A stretch of 64,000 nt of DNA. Source: Pseudomonas brassicacearum (GTDB taxonomy: Bacteria; Pseudomonadota; Gammaproteobacteria; Pseudomonadales; Pseudomonadaceae). The translations under genes were made by a program, and so were the position numbers. This document shows, piece after piece, positions 23,504 through 34,400 of this stretch (its first letter is position 1; every line of letters begins with the position of its first letter). The DNA lies in NCBI RefSeq assembly GCF_003732225.1, contig NZ_MOBJ01000007.1, positions 427,647 to 491,646 on the forward strand, in the 5' to 3' direction. The notes beneath the pieces were generated by a model. The model was not told the origin of the DNA. It did not search any database and saw only the letters and a list, made by a program, of their open reading frames with translations.

Positions 23504-26500
23504 ATGGCTGTTTCCCGGAATCGCCCCTTGCAACAGCTATTCGATGAAGTGTTCAGCGAAGATGAGCGGCGCAAGAAATATCCCGAGCTGAGCACGTACA
23601 TCGAAGAGGGTGGGTCGGTGTTCCCGCTGGTGGAAAAGGGTGTGCAAGGCCTGGTGCGCGACTTCAAGTTGAGCCGAGAGGATGCGCACGCCTATCTGCG
23701 GCGGGCGAATGCACTGGCCATCCATGTGCGGCGCCAGTTCATCGAGCAGACGTTGACCGGTGATGAAACACAATCGCTCCAGGCACTGAGCGGATTGCTG
23801 TCATTGGTACCAGGGCCAAGTTTTTATCGGTTGTTCTACCCCCCCTTTGACAGGCTTTGCCCACCGGATGCGCTGGAGTCCGTGACCTCACCGGTTGCCT
23901 ATCTGATTGAGCTGCTGATGTGGATCAGGGACCGGATCGAGTCTGTCTCAGATGACGACACTGAGCCCTTTCCGAAGATGCCGCTGAACGGGCGACGGAC
24001 AGATCTTGCGAACTTGTCGATCGACTTCAAGGCGGTGCATCAGGCAGTGTCCTCGGTGGACATCATCGTCCCGGTGCTGGAAACCTTCATCCAGGCCAAC
24101 AGCAAGGAACCGGTGGACGTTGACGAGGCCATGAGCACGACCCGTTATCCCAATGGGCTGCCCTATTACCGGGACTGGACGACGATCGATTTTGTCGCCC
24201 GCCACCATGACCTGTCGGTGGGGGAGGTGGCGCGGGTGGTTGACCTGTCGTTTCCGTACTTTCTGCAACCCGATGGACAGAGCGCTGATGCGGGGCGAGC
24301 TTTGCTGCATGCCTCTCGGTTGGGGCCTTACCAGAGGATGTTGTTGACTGAGGATCCCTTTCTCAGTGAAGACCCCGATGAACTGGAGGAATTTTATCTA
24401 CTGAACTTTGGAGCCTCTGGTATCGAGGGACAGAATATCAACCAGGTACGGTTTTTCTGCGAGAGGACAAAGCTCGAGGCGCTGGAGCTTGAGGCGCTGC
24501 TTTCGATTGAAAGCTTCGCCCCTGTACGGTCTGCCAATACAGCGCTGAAAAACGCTGTACCGTTGGATGGTGCGCAGTCGGGCTCGGTCTATCTCAACGC
24601 GGGTAAGTCGCCTTCTGTCGGTATCGATTTCCGGGGCGAAGATCGTGAGATCCTTCATCGGTTGAAAGATTGGAGCCACTCACGAATTGACCGCATGAAC
24701 CGCAAGCTGCGTCTGGACCAATGGCTGGGCCTGCCCCCCGAGCAAGTGGATGCACTGCTCATGGCGGCCATCAATACCGAGACGCGGACGCAGACACCAG
24801 AACACTCGTGCTGGATATCGCCTGACACCCTGCGCGCCATTGGCTTGTTTCAAGGGTTGCGCGAGCGTTGCGGCTGTACTGTCGAGGACTTCGCGGTGTT
24901 TATCGACCAATTGTCGATCTTCGGTCGTGGCGAAACGCTCTCGCAGTTTGATCGGGTCTTCAATCCACCCTCGTTTTCTGCCGAACCATTAAAGCTCGAT
25001 GGCAGCCCCTTCCCGGTGTTCCCCGCCCCCGGCGCGGAGGAGATGACGGTCAGCCGGCTCTGCCATGGCCTGGGGATTAACCTGCACACGTACCGTCACC
25101 TGGCCGAGGCCATTGCCGTGGCTCAGAAAAAGGAACAAACGCTGCACTGTGACCTGGCGACTGTCTCGAGTTTTTATCGCCTGGTGAAGCTACCGCTGCT
25201 GTTGGGGATTACCCCGGTGGAGGCCATCATCTTGCTCATGACGCTGGGCGGGGAGCGCTGGCTCAACGCATTGGCCGGGACTCCTCGGCTCCAGTCGAAC
25301 GAGCAGCAAGACACAACACCGGATGTGTTGAACGTGATTCATGCCATGGATGCCTGTGTGCGCTGGTGCAACGAGCATCGCTGGGACGAGCCGCCCGTGC
25401 CCTGGATGCTGTTGGTGGTTGCGCCCATTACGGTACCGGCAGCCGCGTCTTCGGCTGAGCGCCAGTTGTTCGAACAACTGCGCAACCTGCTGACCGCGGC
25501 GCTGTTTTCCAATACGGCGTTACTGATGGCCGGTGTTCCGCCGCTGGCCGGCGGGGCTGACTGGCTGGATTTGCTGACTGCCCTGGTCGACCACGACGGC
25601 TTGGTGATGGTCAAGTCGCAGGCGATAGAGCTCGATTACCTGGCGTACGCTCGCGAACGGCTCGACCTGGCCGTGAGGGCCGGTATTGGCGAAGGCGATG
25701 CGGCCTCACGCGCGCAGATCGTCGAGAAAATGCTCGACGTACTGCTGCAAGCCAGGGCCGGCCAGGTGTCGGTGGTCAGGGAGTGTCTGGCGGTGCACGC
25801 GCAGCTGCGCTCGGAGCTGGTGGTGTGGGTACTCGCCTGGGCGCAGGGCACGGTTTATCAAGTACTCAGGCAAGCCATCGAGCGCACGACCGAGGGTGAC
25901 GAGGTGGCGGCCTACCGGCGACGAGAAGAGGATGAAGGCGATCCGTTTCTGGTGTTACTGGCCGATGTGCGGCGTCGCAGTGCAGTAGTGATGAAGCTCG
26001 ACCTCAGCGCCGCACTGCTGGAGGACTACCTGACTTACGGCTACCGCGTCTGGCTCAAGCGTGAGGACAAACATGAGTTCACCTTGAGTACCCTGTACTA
26101 CCTGACGGTGCTCACCCGGGCATTCAAGTTGGGGGATCAGCCGCCAGCAGCGCTGCTCGATTACCTGCGGGAGGTCAACGCCTTGCCCGACGATCTGGGG
26201 ACGGATGCCTTGAGTCTGGCCCAGGAGACAGCGGCCATCCGGCTGGCGATTTTTTTCACCTGGAGCATTCAGGAAGTGCGCGAGTGTGCCAAGTGGGTCG
26301 ACCCGCAGCAGGAGCTGATCAAAAACCTGGTGCAGTTGGATCTGCTGATCCGCGTCCGTGAGTTGGCGGCCAGCAGTGGCATGGATGCCCAGACGATTTT
26401 ATTGATGGGCACACTCCCGGCAGCGGTTGACAAAGGCGCTTACTCACTGGCGGCCGAGCATGCACTGCTCAGCCTCTCGACGTCCCCCGTGCCCTTCGTT

Positions 26501-27169
26501 CCCCACGACGGGGAGGCGCTGGAACACACGGTGATGACGACGTGCGTGGTGGATCGTACCAAGTTGGTGGCCAATAAACCCGATGAACAAGCCACCTACA
26601 CGGTGACCGTTAAAGACCTCAGCGGGAAGGGCTTGAAAGGGGTCAATGTGTACTGGCAGGCCGAACTGGGCAACATCAACAAAAGTGCAACTGACGTCAA
26701 CGGGGTGGCCACGGCGGTGTTCACCCCAGGCAAGGTCATGGGCACCGCCGCCCCGCGTTACTGGCTGGACCTGTATCCGAAACAGCAGGCGCCCAGTGTG
26801 GAGATTGATCTCGATGAAACCACGCTGTTTTTCCCGGCACCACTCATGTCCCAGGTGCCGGACGGCGTTGTACTGGTCGGTCAGGAAGTCGAGCTGTCTG
26901 CCGTGATCTTGGATAGGTATGGAAATCGGGGTATTGGCATGTCTGTTCAGTGGGGCGGTAAACCGCAGGGTGACGTGGACTTCCCTGTACCCCAGGTTCA
27001 GATGGTTATTCGACCCAGCGAGGCATTGACCAATCAGGACGGGCTTACGCGGGTGTTTGTTTCAAGTCCGTCGGGGGGGACATTCGAGGTCGGTGTCACC
27101 AGCCTCGACAGCAAGATCACCGCCTTGTTTGAGTCAATTACCTTCGCCGGTGGCGCACTGCCCCGCTGA
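23504..27169 (+). CDS. tcaA: TcaA-like N-terminal half of Tc toxin A subunit, with C-terminal Ig domains
   Basis: 1221-aa protein. Residues 1-200 match the VRP1/TcA N-terminus: QLFDEVFSEDERRKKYPELS, then SPVAYLIELLMWIRDRIES and NGRRTDLANLSIDFKAVHQA. The middle keeps TcA words such as LLTEDPFLSE and NQVRFFCERTKLEALELEAL. From about residue 1005 there are two Ig-like (Big_1-type) domains, e.g. YTVTVKDLSGKGLKGVNVYW and ATDVNGVATAVFTPGK. In one-piece TcA proteins, receptor-binding domains sit at about this point in the chain. AAGGAG lies 7 nt before the ATG. The TcaB-like half starts 72 bp downstream; together they total 2595 aa, close to a full TcA. No frameshift explains the split; the layout resembles tcaA/tcaB of Photorhabdus. 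Confidence 0.88.
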   Translation: MAVSRNRPLQQLFDEVFSEDERRKKYPELSTYIEEGGSVFPLVEKGVQGLVRDFKLSREDAHAYLRRANALAIHVRRQFIEQTLTGDETQSLQALSGLLSLVPGPSFYRLFYPPFDRLCPPDALESVTSPVAYLIELLMWIRDRIESVSDDDTEPFPKMPLNGRRTDLANLSIDFKAVHQAVSSVDIIVPVLETFIQANSKEPVDVDEAMSTTRYPNGLPYYRDWTTIDFVARHHDLSVGEVARVVDLSFPYFLQPDGQSADAGRALLHASRLGPYQRMLLTEDPFLSEDPDELEEFYLLNFGASGIEGQNINQVRFFCERTKLEALELEALLSIESFAPVRSANTALKNAVPLDGAQSGSVYLNAGKSPSVGIDFRGEDREILHRLKDWSHSRIDRMNRKLRLDQWLGLPPEQVDALLMAAINTETRTQTPEHSCWISPDTLRAIGLFQGLRERCGCTVEDFAVFIDQLSIFGRGETLSQFDRVFNPPSFSAEPLKLDGSPFPVFPAPGAEEMTVSRLCHGLGINLHTYRHLAEAIAVAQKKEQTLHCDLATVSSFYRLVKLPLLLGITPVEAIILLMTLGGERWLNALAGTPRLQSNEQQDTTPDVLNVIHAMDACVRWCNEHRWDEPPVPWMLLVVAPITVPAAASSAERQLFEQLRNLLTAALFSNTALLMAGVPPLAGGADWLDLLTALVDHDGLVMVKSQAIELDYLAYARERLDLAVRAGIGEGDAASRAQIVEKMLDVLLQARAGQVSVVRECLAVHAQLRSELVVWVLAWAQGTVYQVLRQAIERTTEGDEVAAYRRREEDEGDPFLVLLADVRRRSAVVMKLDLSAALLEDYLTYGYRVWLKREDKHEFTLSTLYYLTVLTRAFKLGDQPPAALLDYLREVNALPDDLGTDALSLAQETAAIRLAIFFTWSIQEVRECAKWVDPQQELIKNLVQLDLLIRVRELAASSGMDAQTILLMGTLPAAVDKGAYSLAAEHALLSLSTSPVPFVPHDGEALEHTVMTTCVVDRTKLVANKPDEQATYTVTVKDLSGKGLKGVNVYWQAELGNINKSATDVNGVATAVFTPGKVMGTAAPRYWLDLYPKQQAPSVEIDLDETTLFFPAPLMSQVPDGVVLVGQEVELSAVILDRYGNRGIGMSVQWGGKPQGDVDFPVPQVQMVIRPSEALTNQDGLTRVFVSSPSGGTFEVGVTSLDSKITALFESITFAGGALPR

Positions 27170-27241
27170 AGGGCACTTCCTCAATCCGGGTGCGGGCTGC
27201 CCGGTCGCGCTCAACCTGGCTGTACCTCAGGAGCAAGGATC

Positions 27242-30200
27242 ATGGACAACTCGCACATCGCCGGACTGCTCGAACAGCGTCGTACGGCATTGGTCGAATA
27301 TTGCATCGGGCAACTGAGAAAGGGCCGGCCCGGTGATAAGGACGATCAGTTCAATTTCCTGAGAACACCGGGGGACTTGTTCGAGCTCCTGCGCATGGAT
27401 CCGCTGGACAGTTACCCGGTGCAGAACTCCTGGGTCGCCGAGGCCACCAGCTGTGCCCAGCACTACATCCATGCGGTTTACCGCAAGCTGGAGCCGGGGT
27501 ATTCAACCGTCGAGTTCGATAAACGGGATCTGAAAACCTGGGAACTCTATAACAACTACCCGGACTGGGCGGCGTTACAGATGATCGCCCTGTACCCGGA
27601 GAACTACATCAACCCCTATGTGCGTCGGCGCAAGACCAGCCTGTTCAAAACCCTTGAAAACAACCTGAACCAGACGCGCCTGAGCACTGATTCCGTGCAA
27701 GTGGCGTTAAAGGATTACCTGCAAACGTTCGAGCAGACCTGCAACCTGGAGGTGATCAGCGGTTACATGGACGGCACCTCGCTCACGGGCAACCTCTCCC
27801 CCACACGCGCCGATTATTACTTTGTCGGCAAGAGCCGGGCTAACCCCCCTGAGTACTTCTGGCGCAAGGCCGAGGTGGAACTGACGCCCAGTAGCCCGGC
27901 GATCAACCCGGCGGCGTGGAGCGAATGGCAGCCGGTCGAGATCCCTGCCGGGGGGAGGATACTGGATATGCGGCCGGTGTTCTGGGGCGGACGTTTGTGT
28001 CTGGTCTGGGCGGAGTGGAGTGACCACCGCGTAGCGAGTGTGGATTTCACTCCTCCCGTGCCTTTCAAACTGGAGATCAAACTGGCGTTCATGGCGCAGA
28101 ACGGTCATTGGTCGCCACCGTTTCCTCTGGACGACGCTGAACCGGCAACGGATGTTTCGGCTGGCTACCGGTTGATTGCCACGGTGTTGGTCGATGACCA
28201 GCACCCTAAAGGCAAGTTGGGGGTGTTGTTGACCAATCGCAGCAATCCAGCGTTCGATGTGTACGTGGTCCGCGATGTCCTGTTCCGAAGTGTTGTCAAT
28301 GATGATGGCGGCTGGCTGGCGCCCTTGGCGAACTATCGTTTTGTCGGACCAGAGATTGTGCAGCATCCGATCTTGCGGCAGAACGTTACGACTATTGTCG
28401 ACTCCGTCTTAACCCCCGGTAGCTTGACGCCTTACTACTCTTTGCAGGCGATGGTTTTGCGTATTGCCGAGCAGGATGTGTTGTTGGTTAGTGGCCGTTG
28501 CGCGGTGAAACCGGGCGCCGTCGGGACGAACAATTTCTTCGATTTGACGTTGATCAACGGGGGAGAGGGAGATCCCGGACCGATCAAAAAATCCTTCTCC
28601 AATATGGGGGGGTGGAGTACCGACTGGATGGCCGTTCGTCGGGATAAGGGCGGTTTTACAGAGTCAATCAGTTTTGAATTCGGTGGTTCTACCCCAACGG
28701 ATAACCTCGGGCGCAAAAATTATGTGGTGACAGTGGGCACGGCTGTGTCGTTTGTTCCGCCGTCGCTGGACAAGACCAACGCCCAGGGCGCGCAATTCCT
28801 TGCCCTCAATCAACCTGAACCGACCCTCAAACACGCACGCCTGAACTCGTTGTTCGGGCCCGAGCTGGTGCAGCGCGCCAACATCTCGGTCGAGGCTGTG
28901 CTGGACTGGGAGACCCAGCATCTGGAAGAGCCGAAGCCGGCCACGGGTTCCTTCAGCGAGCCCAACGGCGCGTTCGATGGCGCCAACGGGTTGTTCTTCT
29001 GGGAGTTGTTTTTTCACCTGCCGCACCTGGTGGCTTCACGCTTAAGCGCCGAAAACCGTTTTCTGGAGGCGCAGCAATGGCTGCATTATCTCTTCGATCC
29101 ACAGGCACCGGCGGATTCGACAACCATCCCCCCCAAACCCACTTACTGGCGCTGTCGGCCATTGGCGAACGCTGAAAGCTCTGGCAACCCGGACTGTGAA
29201 GCCGAGGCACCCACCGATCCGGATGCCATCGGTTATTCGGCTCCCCGGCATTTTCAGATCGTTGCGTTCACCGAGTATGTAAAGAACCTGATGGCCTGGG
29301 GCGATGGGTACTATCGCCAGCTCACCCGTGACAGCCTGGTGGCAGCCAGGCTGTGTTACGTGCAGGCCGAGTTCCTGATGGGCAAGGCCCCGACGGCGAG
29401 GACCGTCAACCGCTGGCAACCAGCAACCGTCGCTGAGCTGATGGCCAATACCCGCTCGCGGCCCGCGCTGGAAGCGTTCGAAAAAAACCTTGTATTCACC
29501 CTGGCGAATGTACCGGCCAAGGCCGAGGTGATGCCCGCACTTGGTCTGATCTGCATCGAGCCGTTTAAGGTGCCGATCAATGAGCTGTTACTCGAACTCT
29601 TCGCCATGCCCGGCAGCCGCCTGCACAATCTGCGCAATAACCTCACCCTTGACGGCAAGCCGCTGCTGATTCCGCTGTTCAGTCCGCCGACAGACCCCAA
29701 CCAGCTTTTACGAGATTTGGCCGCTGGCGGCGCCGGCTCACCGCGGCCGATGGGCGGGCAATTGGTGGTGGTGGCGTTTCGTTGGCGGGTGATGTTCGAG
29801 GCCGCGCTGCGTGCGGTGCAGACGCTGCAGGATCACGGCAACCAGGTGCTGCGCCTGCTCGAACAACGGGACCGGGCCGAGATGGAGGAATTGCAACACA
29901 GCCATCTGGTGGATTTGGGGACGTACGCCCAGACCGTGCAGGAGCAGACCATCGAGCAGATGAAGGCGACCCAGACAGCCTTGGAGCAGAGCAGGGCGGT
30001 GGCTCAGGAGCGTGCGGATGCGTATGCGCAAAAGTATGAGAGCAATGTGAGTGCTGCGGAATATGAAGTGATGGATTTCTTGTTGGCGGCGAAAATAACC
30101 TCGATAGTGGGCATTGCGCACAAGGCGGCGGGGGCTCTAGCTAAGACAGTCATTCCGAATCATGTAGGCGCGGGGATGACAGTGTCGTGGGGGGTGTCGA

Positions 30201-31366
30201 ATCCTGGGGGGATAATGGACGCGGTGGGTGGGACTTTCGATATCGCTGCCGCCGGTTTATCACTGAATGCTGAACGAATCGCCACTGCCGAAACCTACCG
30301 CCGCCGTCGCGGCGAATGGGACCTGCAACGCCATCAGGCGCTGGCAGAGGTCCGGGCAATCGACGCGCAAATCACCGCGCAAAGCCACGCCGTCGAAGCG
30401 GCCAGGGCCAACCTGCGGCAAACCGAGCGGGCCAATGCCCACGCGCTGACGCTTTACACCTTTATGAAGAAGCGGGCGACCAACGCCGAGTTGTTCGGTT
30501 GGCTGCTGGGCCAATTCAAGGCCTTGCACTATCAGGCTCACGACGCGGTCGTCAGTTTGTGCCTCAGTGCACAGGCCGCGTTGAGCTTCGAAACCGGCGA
30601 TTACGATGCGCAAATTCCCCTGCCACAAGTCTGGCTGGACGACCGTCACGGCCTCACGTCGGGTGAACACCTGCGGGTGCACTTGCTGCGCATGGAGCGT
30701 GAGTACCTGCACCGCCATGAGCGCCGTCTGGAGTTGGTCAAGACCATCTCCCTGCGGCAATTGTTCAGTGACACGGAGGATCCGCAAGAAGGTTTCGATT
30801 ACTGGAAGGATGCGCTGGCGGACCTGCAAAAGACCGGCACGCTGGATTTCAAATTCACGCAGTTGCTCTTCGACCGTGACCATCCAGGCCATTACTGCCG
30901 GCAGATCAGCACGCTGGAAGTTGACCTGCCGGTGCTGGTCAGTCCGTTCGACAATGTGAAGGCGATCGTGTCCCAGGTCCAGAGCATCACCGCGACCAAG
31001 GCGTCGATCCGTTCGGTGGAGTACCTGCACAAGCCAGGCAACGCAGTAGCCCCCGCCGATGTGCGGTTCAACCTGCGCAGCGGCCAGCAGATCGCTTTGT
31101 CGGTGGGCGTCGGCGACACGGGCATGGCCACGGTGAAACCCGATGAAGGCTTGCTCAATCCGTTTGAATGCACGGGGGCGGTATCGCGTTGGACACTGAG
31201 CTTTCCTCGGCCCGGCAAGGAGCCACAGAAATCCATGCTGGCGTCGTTGACGGACATCATCGTGCGGGTTCGCTACACGGCCAAGGCCGGCGACCCGACG
31301 TTTGTGCGAAGGGTCGAGGAGCTGGTCAATCGCTTCGATACGGAAGATCTGCTGGCGCTTGATTGA
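27242..31366 (+). CDS. tcaB: TcaB-like C-terminal half of Tc toxin A subunit (pore and TcB-binding)
   Basis: 1374-aa protein. The N-terminal part (about residues 150-300) has the neuraminidase-like TcA region: LTGNLSPTRADYYFVGKS, PPEYFWRKAEVEL, DMRPVFWGGRLCLVWAEW. A long helical segment (about 840-1080) contains the pore-forming part, with the hydrophobic MDFLLAAKITSIVGIAHKAA and charged coiled coils. The C-terminus has the TcB-binding signature DRDHPGHYCRQISTLEVDLP then VLVSPFDNVKAIVSQ. A TcA pentamer would bind the target cell, insert its channel and inject the TcC toxin. AGGAG is placed before the ATG at 27242. It is in an operon with tcaA (72-bp gap) and followed after 47 bp by a large Ig-like repeat gene. 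Confidence 0.9.
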   Translation: MDNSHIAGLLEQRRTALVEYCIGQLRKGRPGDKDDQFNFLRTPGDLFELLRMDPLDSYPVQNSWVAEATSCAQHYIHAVYRKLEPGYSTVEFDKRDLKTWELYNNYPDWAALQMIALYPENYINPYVRRRKTSLFKTLENNLNQTRLSTDSVQVALKDYLQTFEQTCNLEVISGYMDGTSLTGNLSPTRADYYFVGKSRANPPEYFWRKAEVELTPSSPAINPAAWSEWQPVEIPAGGRILDMRPVFWGGRLCLVWAEWSDHRVASVDFTPPVPFKLEIKLAFMAQNGHWSPPFPLDDAEPATDVSAGYRLIATVLVDDQHPKGKLGVLLTNRSNPAFDVYVVRDVLFRSVVNDDGGWLAPLANYRFVGPEIVQHPILRQNVTTIVDSVLTPGSLTPYYSLQAMVLRIAEQDVLLVSGRCAVKPGAVGTNNFFDLTLINGGEGDPGPIKKSFSNMGGWSTDWMAVRRDKGGFTESISFEFGGSTPTDNLGRKNYVVTVGTAVSFVPPSLDKTNAQGAQFLALNQPEPTLKHARLNSLFGPELVQRANISVEAVLDWETQHLEEPKPATGSFSEPNGAFDGANGLFFWELFFHLPHLVASRLSAENRFLEAQQWLHYLFDPQAPADSTTIPPKPTYWRCRPLANAESSGNPDCEAEAPTDPDAIGYSAPRHFQIVAFTEYVKNLMAWGDGYYRQLTRDSLVAARLCYVQAEFLMGKAPTARTVNRWQPATVAELMANTRSRPALEAFEKNLVFTLANVPAKAEVMPALGLICIEPFKVPINELLLELFAMPGSRLHNLRNNLTLDGKPLLIPLFSPPTDPNQLLRDLAAGGAGSPRPMGGQLVVVAFRWRVMFEAALRAVQTLQDHGNQVLRLLEQRDRAEMEELQHSHLVDLGTYAQTVQEQTIEQMKATQTALEQSRAVAQERADAYAQKYESNVSAAEYEVMDFLLAAKITSIVGIAHKAAGALAKTVIPNHVGAGMTVSWGVSNPGGIMDAVGGTFDIAAAGLSLNAERIATAETYRRRRGEWDLQRHQALAEVRAIDAQITAQSHAVEAARANLRQTERANAHALTLYTFMKKRATNAELFGWLLGQFKALHYQAHDAVVSLCLSAQAALSFETGDYDAQIPLPQVWLDDRHGLTSGEHLRVHLLRMEREYLHRHERRLELVKTISLRQLFSDTEDPQEGFDYWKDALADLQKTGTLDFKFTQLLFDRDHPGHYCRQISTLEVDLPVLVSPFDNVKAIVSQVQSITATKASIRSVEYLHKPGNAVAPADVRFNLRSGQQIALSVGVGDTGMATVKPDEGLLNPFECTGAVSRWTLSFPRPGKEPQKSMLASLTDIIVRVRYTAKAGDPTFVRRVEELVNRFDTEDLLALD

Positions 31367-31413
31367 TCGCGAATACGCATGGGTAAACCGGGCAGGGACA
31401 GGAGCAGGCAAAC

Positions 31414-34400
31414 ATGAGTGAACCAATTATTCAGGCCAATGCGAGTCTGGTAGTCAATGGCGATTTTACCGAGCCCCTCAATCAGGGGTGGATCCGAGGC
31501 CCGACTAACCCGACGTGGACCAGCCTCGGTGGCGATGAGTACGAAGGGAGTCCGATACGGCTTTTGATGACCGGGAATGAGTCTTCAGTCAGTCAGGTTA
31601 TAGAGGTGCCAAAGGACCTTCGCACTGACGCTCGTTACTTCCTGAGCTTTCTCTGCGAATCGTGGCATTACGCCGCCGGTCGTCTGGAGGTCTGTATTGA
31701 CGGGAGTTCGGAACCTGCACAGGTGATCACACTGCCTCCCGGCTTGCTCGATAGAGAGCACGCTGACGATCAGCGACCGATGCTATTCGATCCTGAAGAA
31801 TACAACGTCGAGCTGACGCTGCCGCTCAAACAACGCGACAAGGTTCGCGTCAGCGTGTTCAGCCCGGCCAGCAAAGACGATGAGTATGAGCGGCTCATCC
31901 GCATCACCCGAATCAGGATTCTCCTGCACCTGGAACCGTTGGTGCTGCAGCAGATGACAGTCGACGACCAGACTCTGTCGCCGGATCGTCCGTTGTATCT
32001 GTGTCTCGGGGCTTCCCAACACCGGCTTGGTTTTGTGCCGGTGCCGGGCAACGCCTGGCTGGACACCGAGGCATCGCTTAATATCGAAAATAACCCTCAA
32101 TTAGGCAGCATTGTTGCGACGCCGATGTGGGGGCTAGACCATCCGCTCGATGCCCCATGGTCGCTCGACTGTCCGGAGATCGGCGACGACGGGCCTCATG
32201 TGTTTTCGTTCAACCTGCTGAACAAATACACTGCCGATGCCTACTGCATCAACGCGTCGCTTGGGCATCATCGACTCACGTTCGGCGAGGTACTGGAGGC
32301 GGCCTACTACCCGATTTTCGAGTACGCACAAAGCGTGCGCCTGGGAGTTCAGGTGGCGTCGTACTACACCGGTCAAGCACTGAGTGGTCGGACGGTGAAC
32401 TGGGGATTGAAGGGGCAGCGGCAAGTCATCACCACGCCCACCGATGAAGAGGGCTGGGCGTACTTCGAATACGTACCGAGTGGCTGTGGCGATTTTGTCA
32501 TCGAGGCGTCGGTAGCGAGTCTGTACTACGCCAGCGGCGTGTTCACGCAAGCGTTTGACGTTCGGGTGCTGGCGACGGATCCCTGGAAGGAGGTCATGGC
32601 CGTCATCGATGGCAACGAAACCCACTGGGACGAAAAGACCGGTTACCCCAATCGCGGCACCCAATACCCGGTGACCTTGAAATTGCCTGACGACAGTCCG
32701 TTGCGGGGTACCGAACTGTCTCTGCAATGGGAAGGCGACTCCCCTCTCGAGTTAGGGGTAACGGTGGATCCCGAGCTTGAAAAGCCCGTTCCGGTGAGCA
32801 CCGCTGAACTGACCTGGACCCTGACCTGCGGCGATGACCTCGACGGCAAGTTCGAGCTGTTGCTGGGCTGTTCGAAGCTGTTGCTCCCCTCACGTAAAAA
32901 ACCAATGTCACTGGCGCGCAACAGGGTCGAGATCGGCGAGGTGCGAGAGGCCAACAAGTTCCCGGTGGCGGATGAAGGGGAAAGTGTGCTGCTGATGGTT
33001 CGGGTGGTGCATGTCGTCACCAGCGGCCCCGGTGATCCGGTGGTCAATGCCCTGGTTGACTGGGTGGGCCCCAATGGCACGGTGTCTACGGTCACGGGGG
33101 ACGGCGGTTGGGCCAGTGTGCTGGATAAACCGGAAAACGGTGGCTCTTACCACATCACCGCCAAGGTCAGGGCACACGCGGAAATGCAGCCGGTTGAGCG
33201 GGTGTTTGCGGTGACGGCATTGGAAACCAGCCCATGGAAGGATCAAGTTGCGTTTCATCTGGATAACGAACCCGTGGACCGGGTCACCGTCGGGATCGCC
33301 TGTCGACGTGGCAAGACGCATACCTTTCGCGTGACGCCGACGGCGGATAGCCCGGTCAAGGACAAACCCATGATCTTGGCCTTGCGCAATGAAGAGCCGG
33401 GTCTGGGGTTGGTCATCAGGGCGCCGACAGCTACGCCGGCAGGTGGCTGGGAATGGCAATTGAGCTCCGTGGCCAACATCAGCCGCAGTGGTTTATTCGA
33501 GTTGTCGCTCACCAGCGACGTGATATCGGGCGCTCGGGAGCTCTCCGGGCGTTTACTGTCCGAGAACCTGGCCGATGAAGGGCGCGTCGTGCTCGATCAG
33601 GTGTCGGCCACGCTGGGCAACCAGACGCTCTTCCCGTGTCTGGGGGCGGATCATCGTTACAACTTCTTGCCCCATGCGCTGAGCCCGTTGATCGGGCTGG
33701 ATTTAAAACTGGAATGGTCGGGCACGTCTGTCGAGGAGCTGGAGGCCAAGGTGGAGCCGGAGCCGGGCTTGTCACAGGTCATCAGCGCCGGGGGCGCGAC
33801 CTGGGTGCTGAACTTCTGCAAAAGTCAGAAAAACGGCCAGTTCTCCCTCGCATTGGAGCTGCCGCAACTCAAGCTGTCGTCTACGGCCAACGTGATGCAA
33901 CTGGCACACAACAAAGTCAGGATCGCGGCGCTGCACGAAGCGGCCGTGGACCCGGTCGTCGAGCAGGATCGTGCCTGGCAGTGGGTACAGGTGATCTCCA
34001 GCTTCACCCGCCGGCCGGTAGCGCAGGTGCCTGTGAAGTGGACGGCGATGGGGGCTACGAGTGAAGTGCAAACCGATGCCAGTGGCTGGTCCGGTTATGC
34101 CCTCGCACCAAAGACCGCGCAGCCGCATGTCGTCGAGGTGCTCGTTTCCAGCCCTTATGACGACTATCCGGACAAACGCGCCATGACGGTCGACGTACTG
34201 CCGAGCGATCCATGGCAGGGACTTGTTGTTCAGTTCGATCGGCAATCGCCACAGCTTTGGGGCGACAAGACGTATTTCCCGCGGCGCAAGGGTGAACACA
34301 GTATCGAGTTGTCGGTACCGGACGACAGCCCGTTGCTGGATCAATACGTAACGCTGGGGTTGACGGGCACGGGGCCTGTCGAACTGGGTGTCAGTTTCGT

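Noticed and set aside
23504..31366. TcaA/TcaB as one TcA gene broken by a frameshift
   Set aside because: The second gene has its own AGGAG and ATG, a 72-bp gap, and the first ends after complete Ig domains; it matches a natural two-gene layout.
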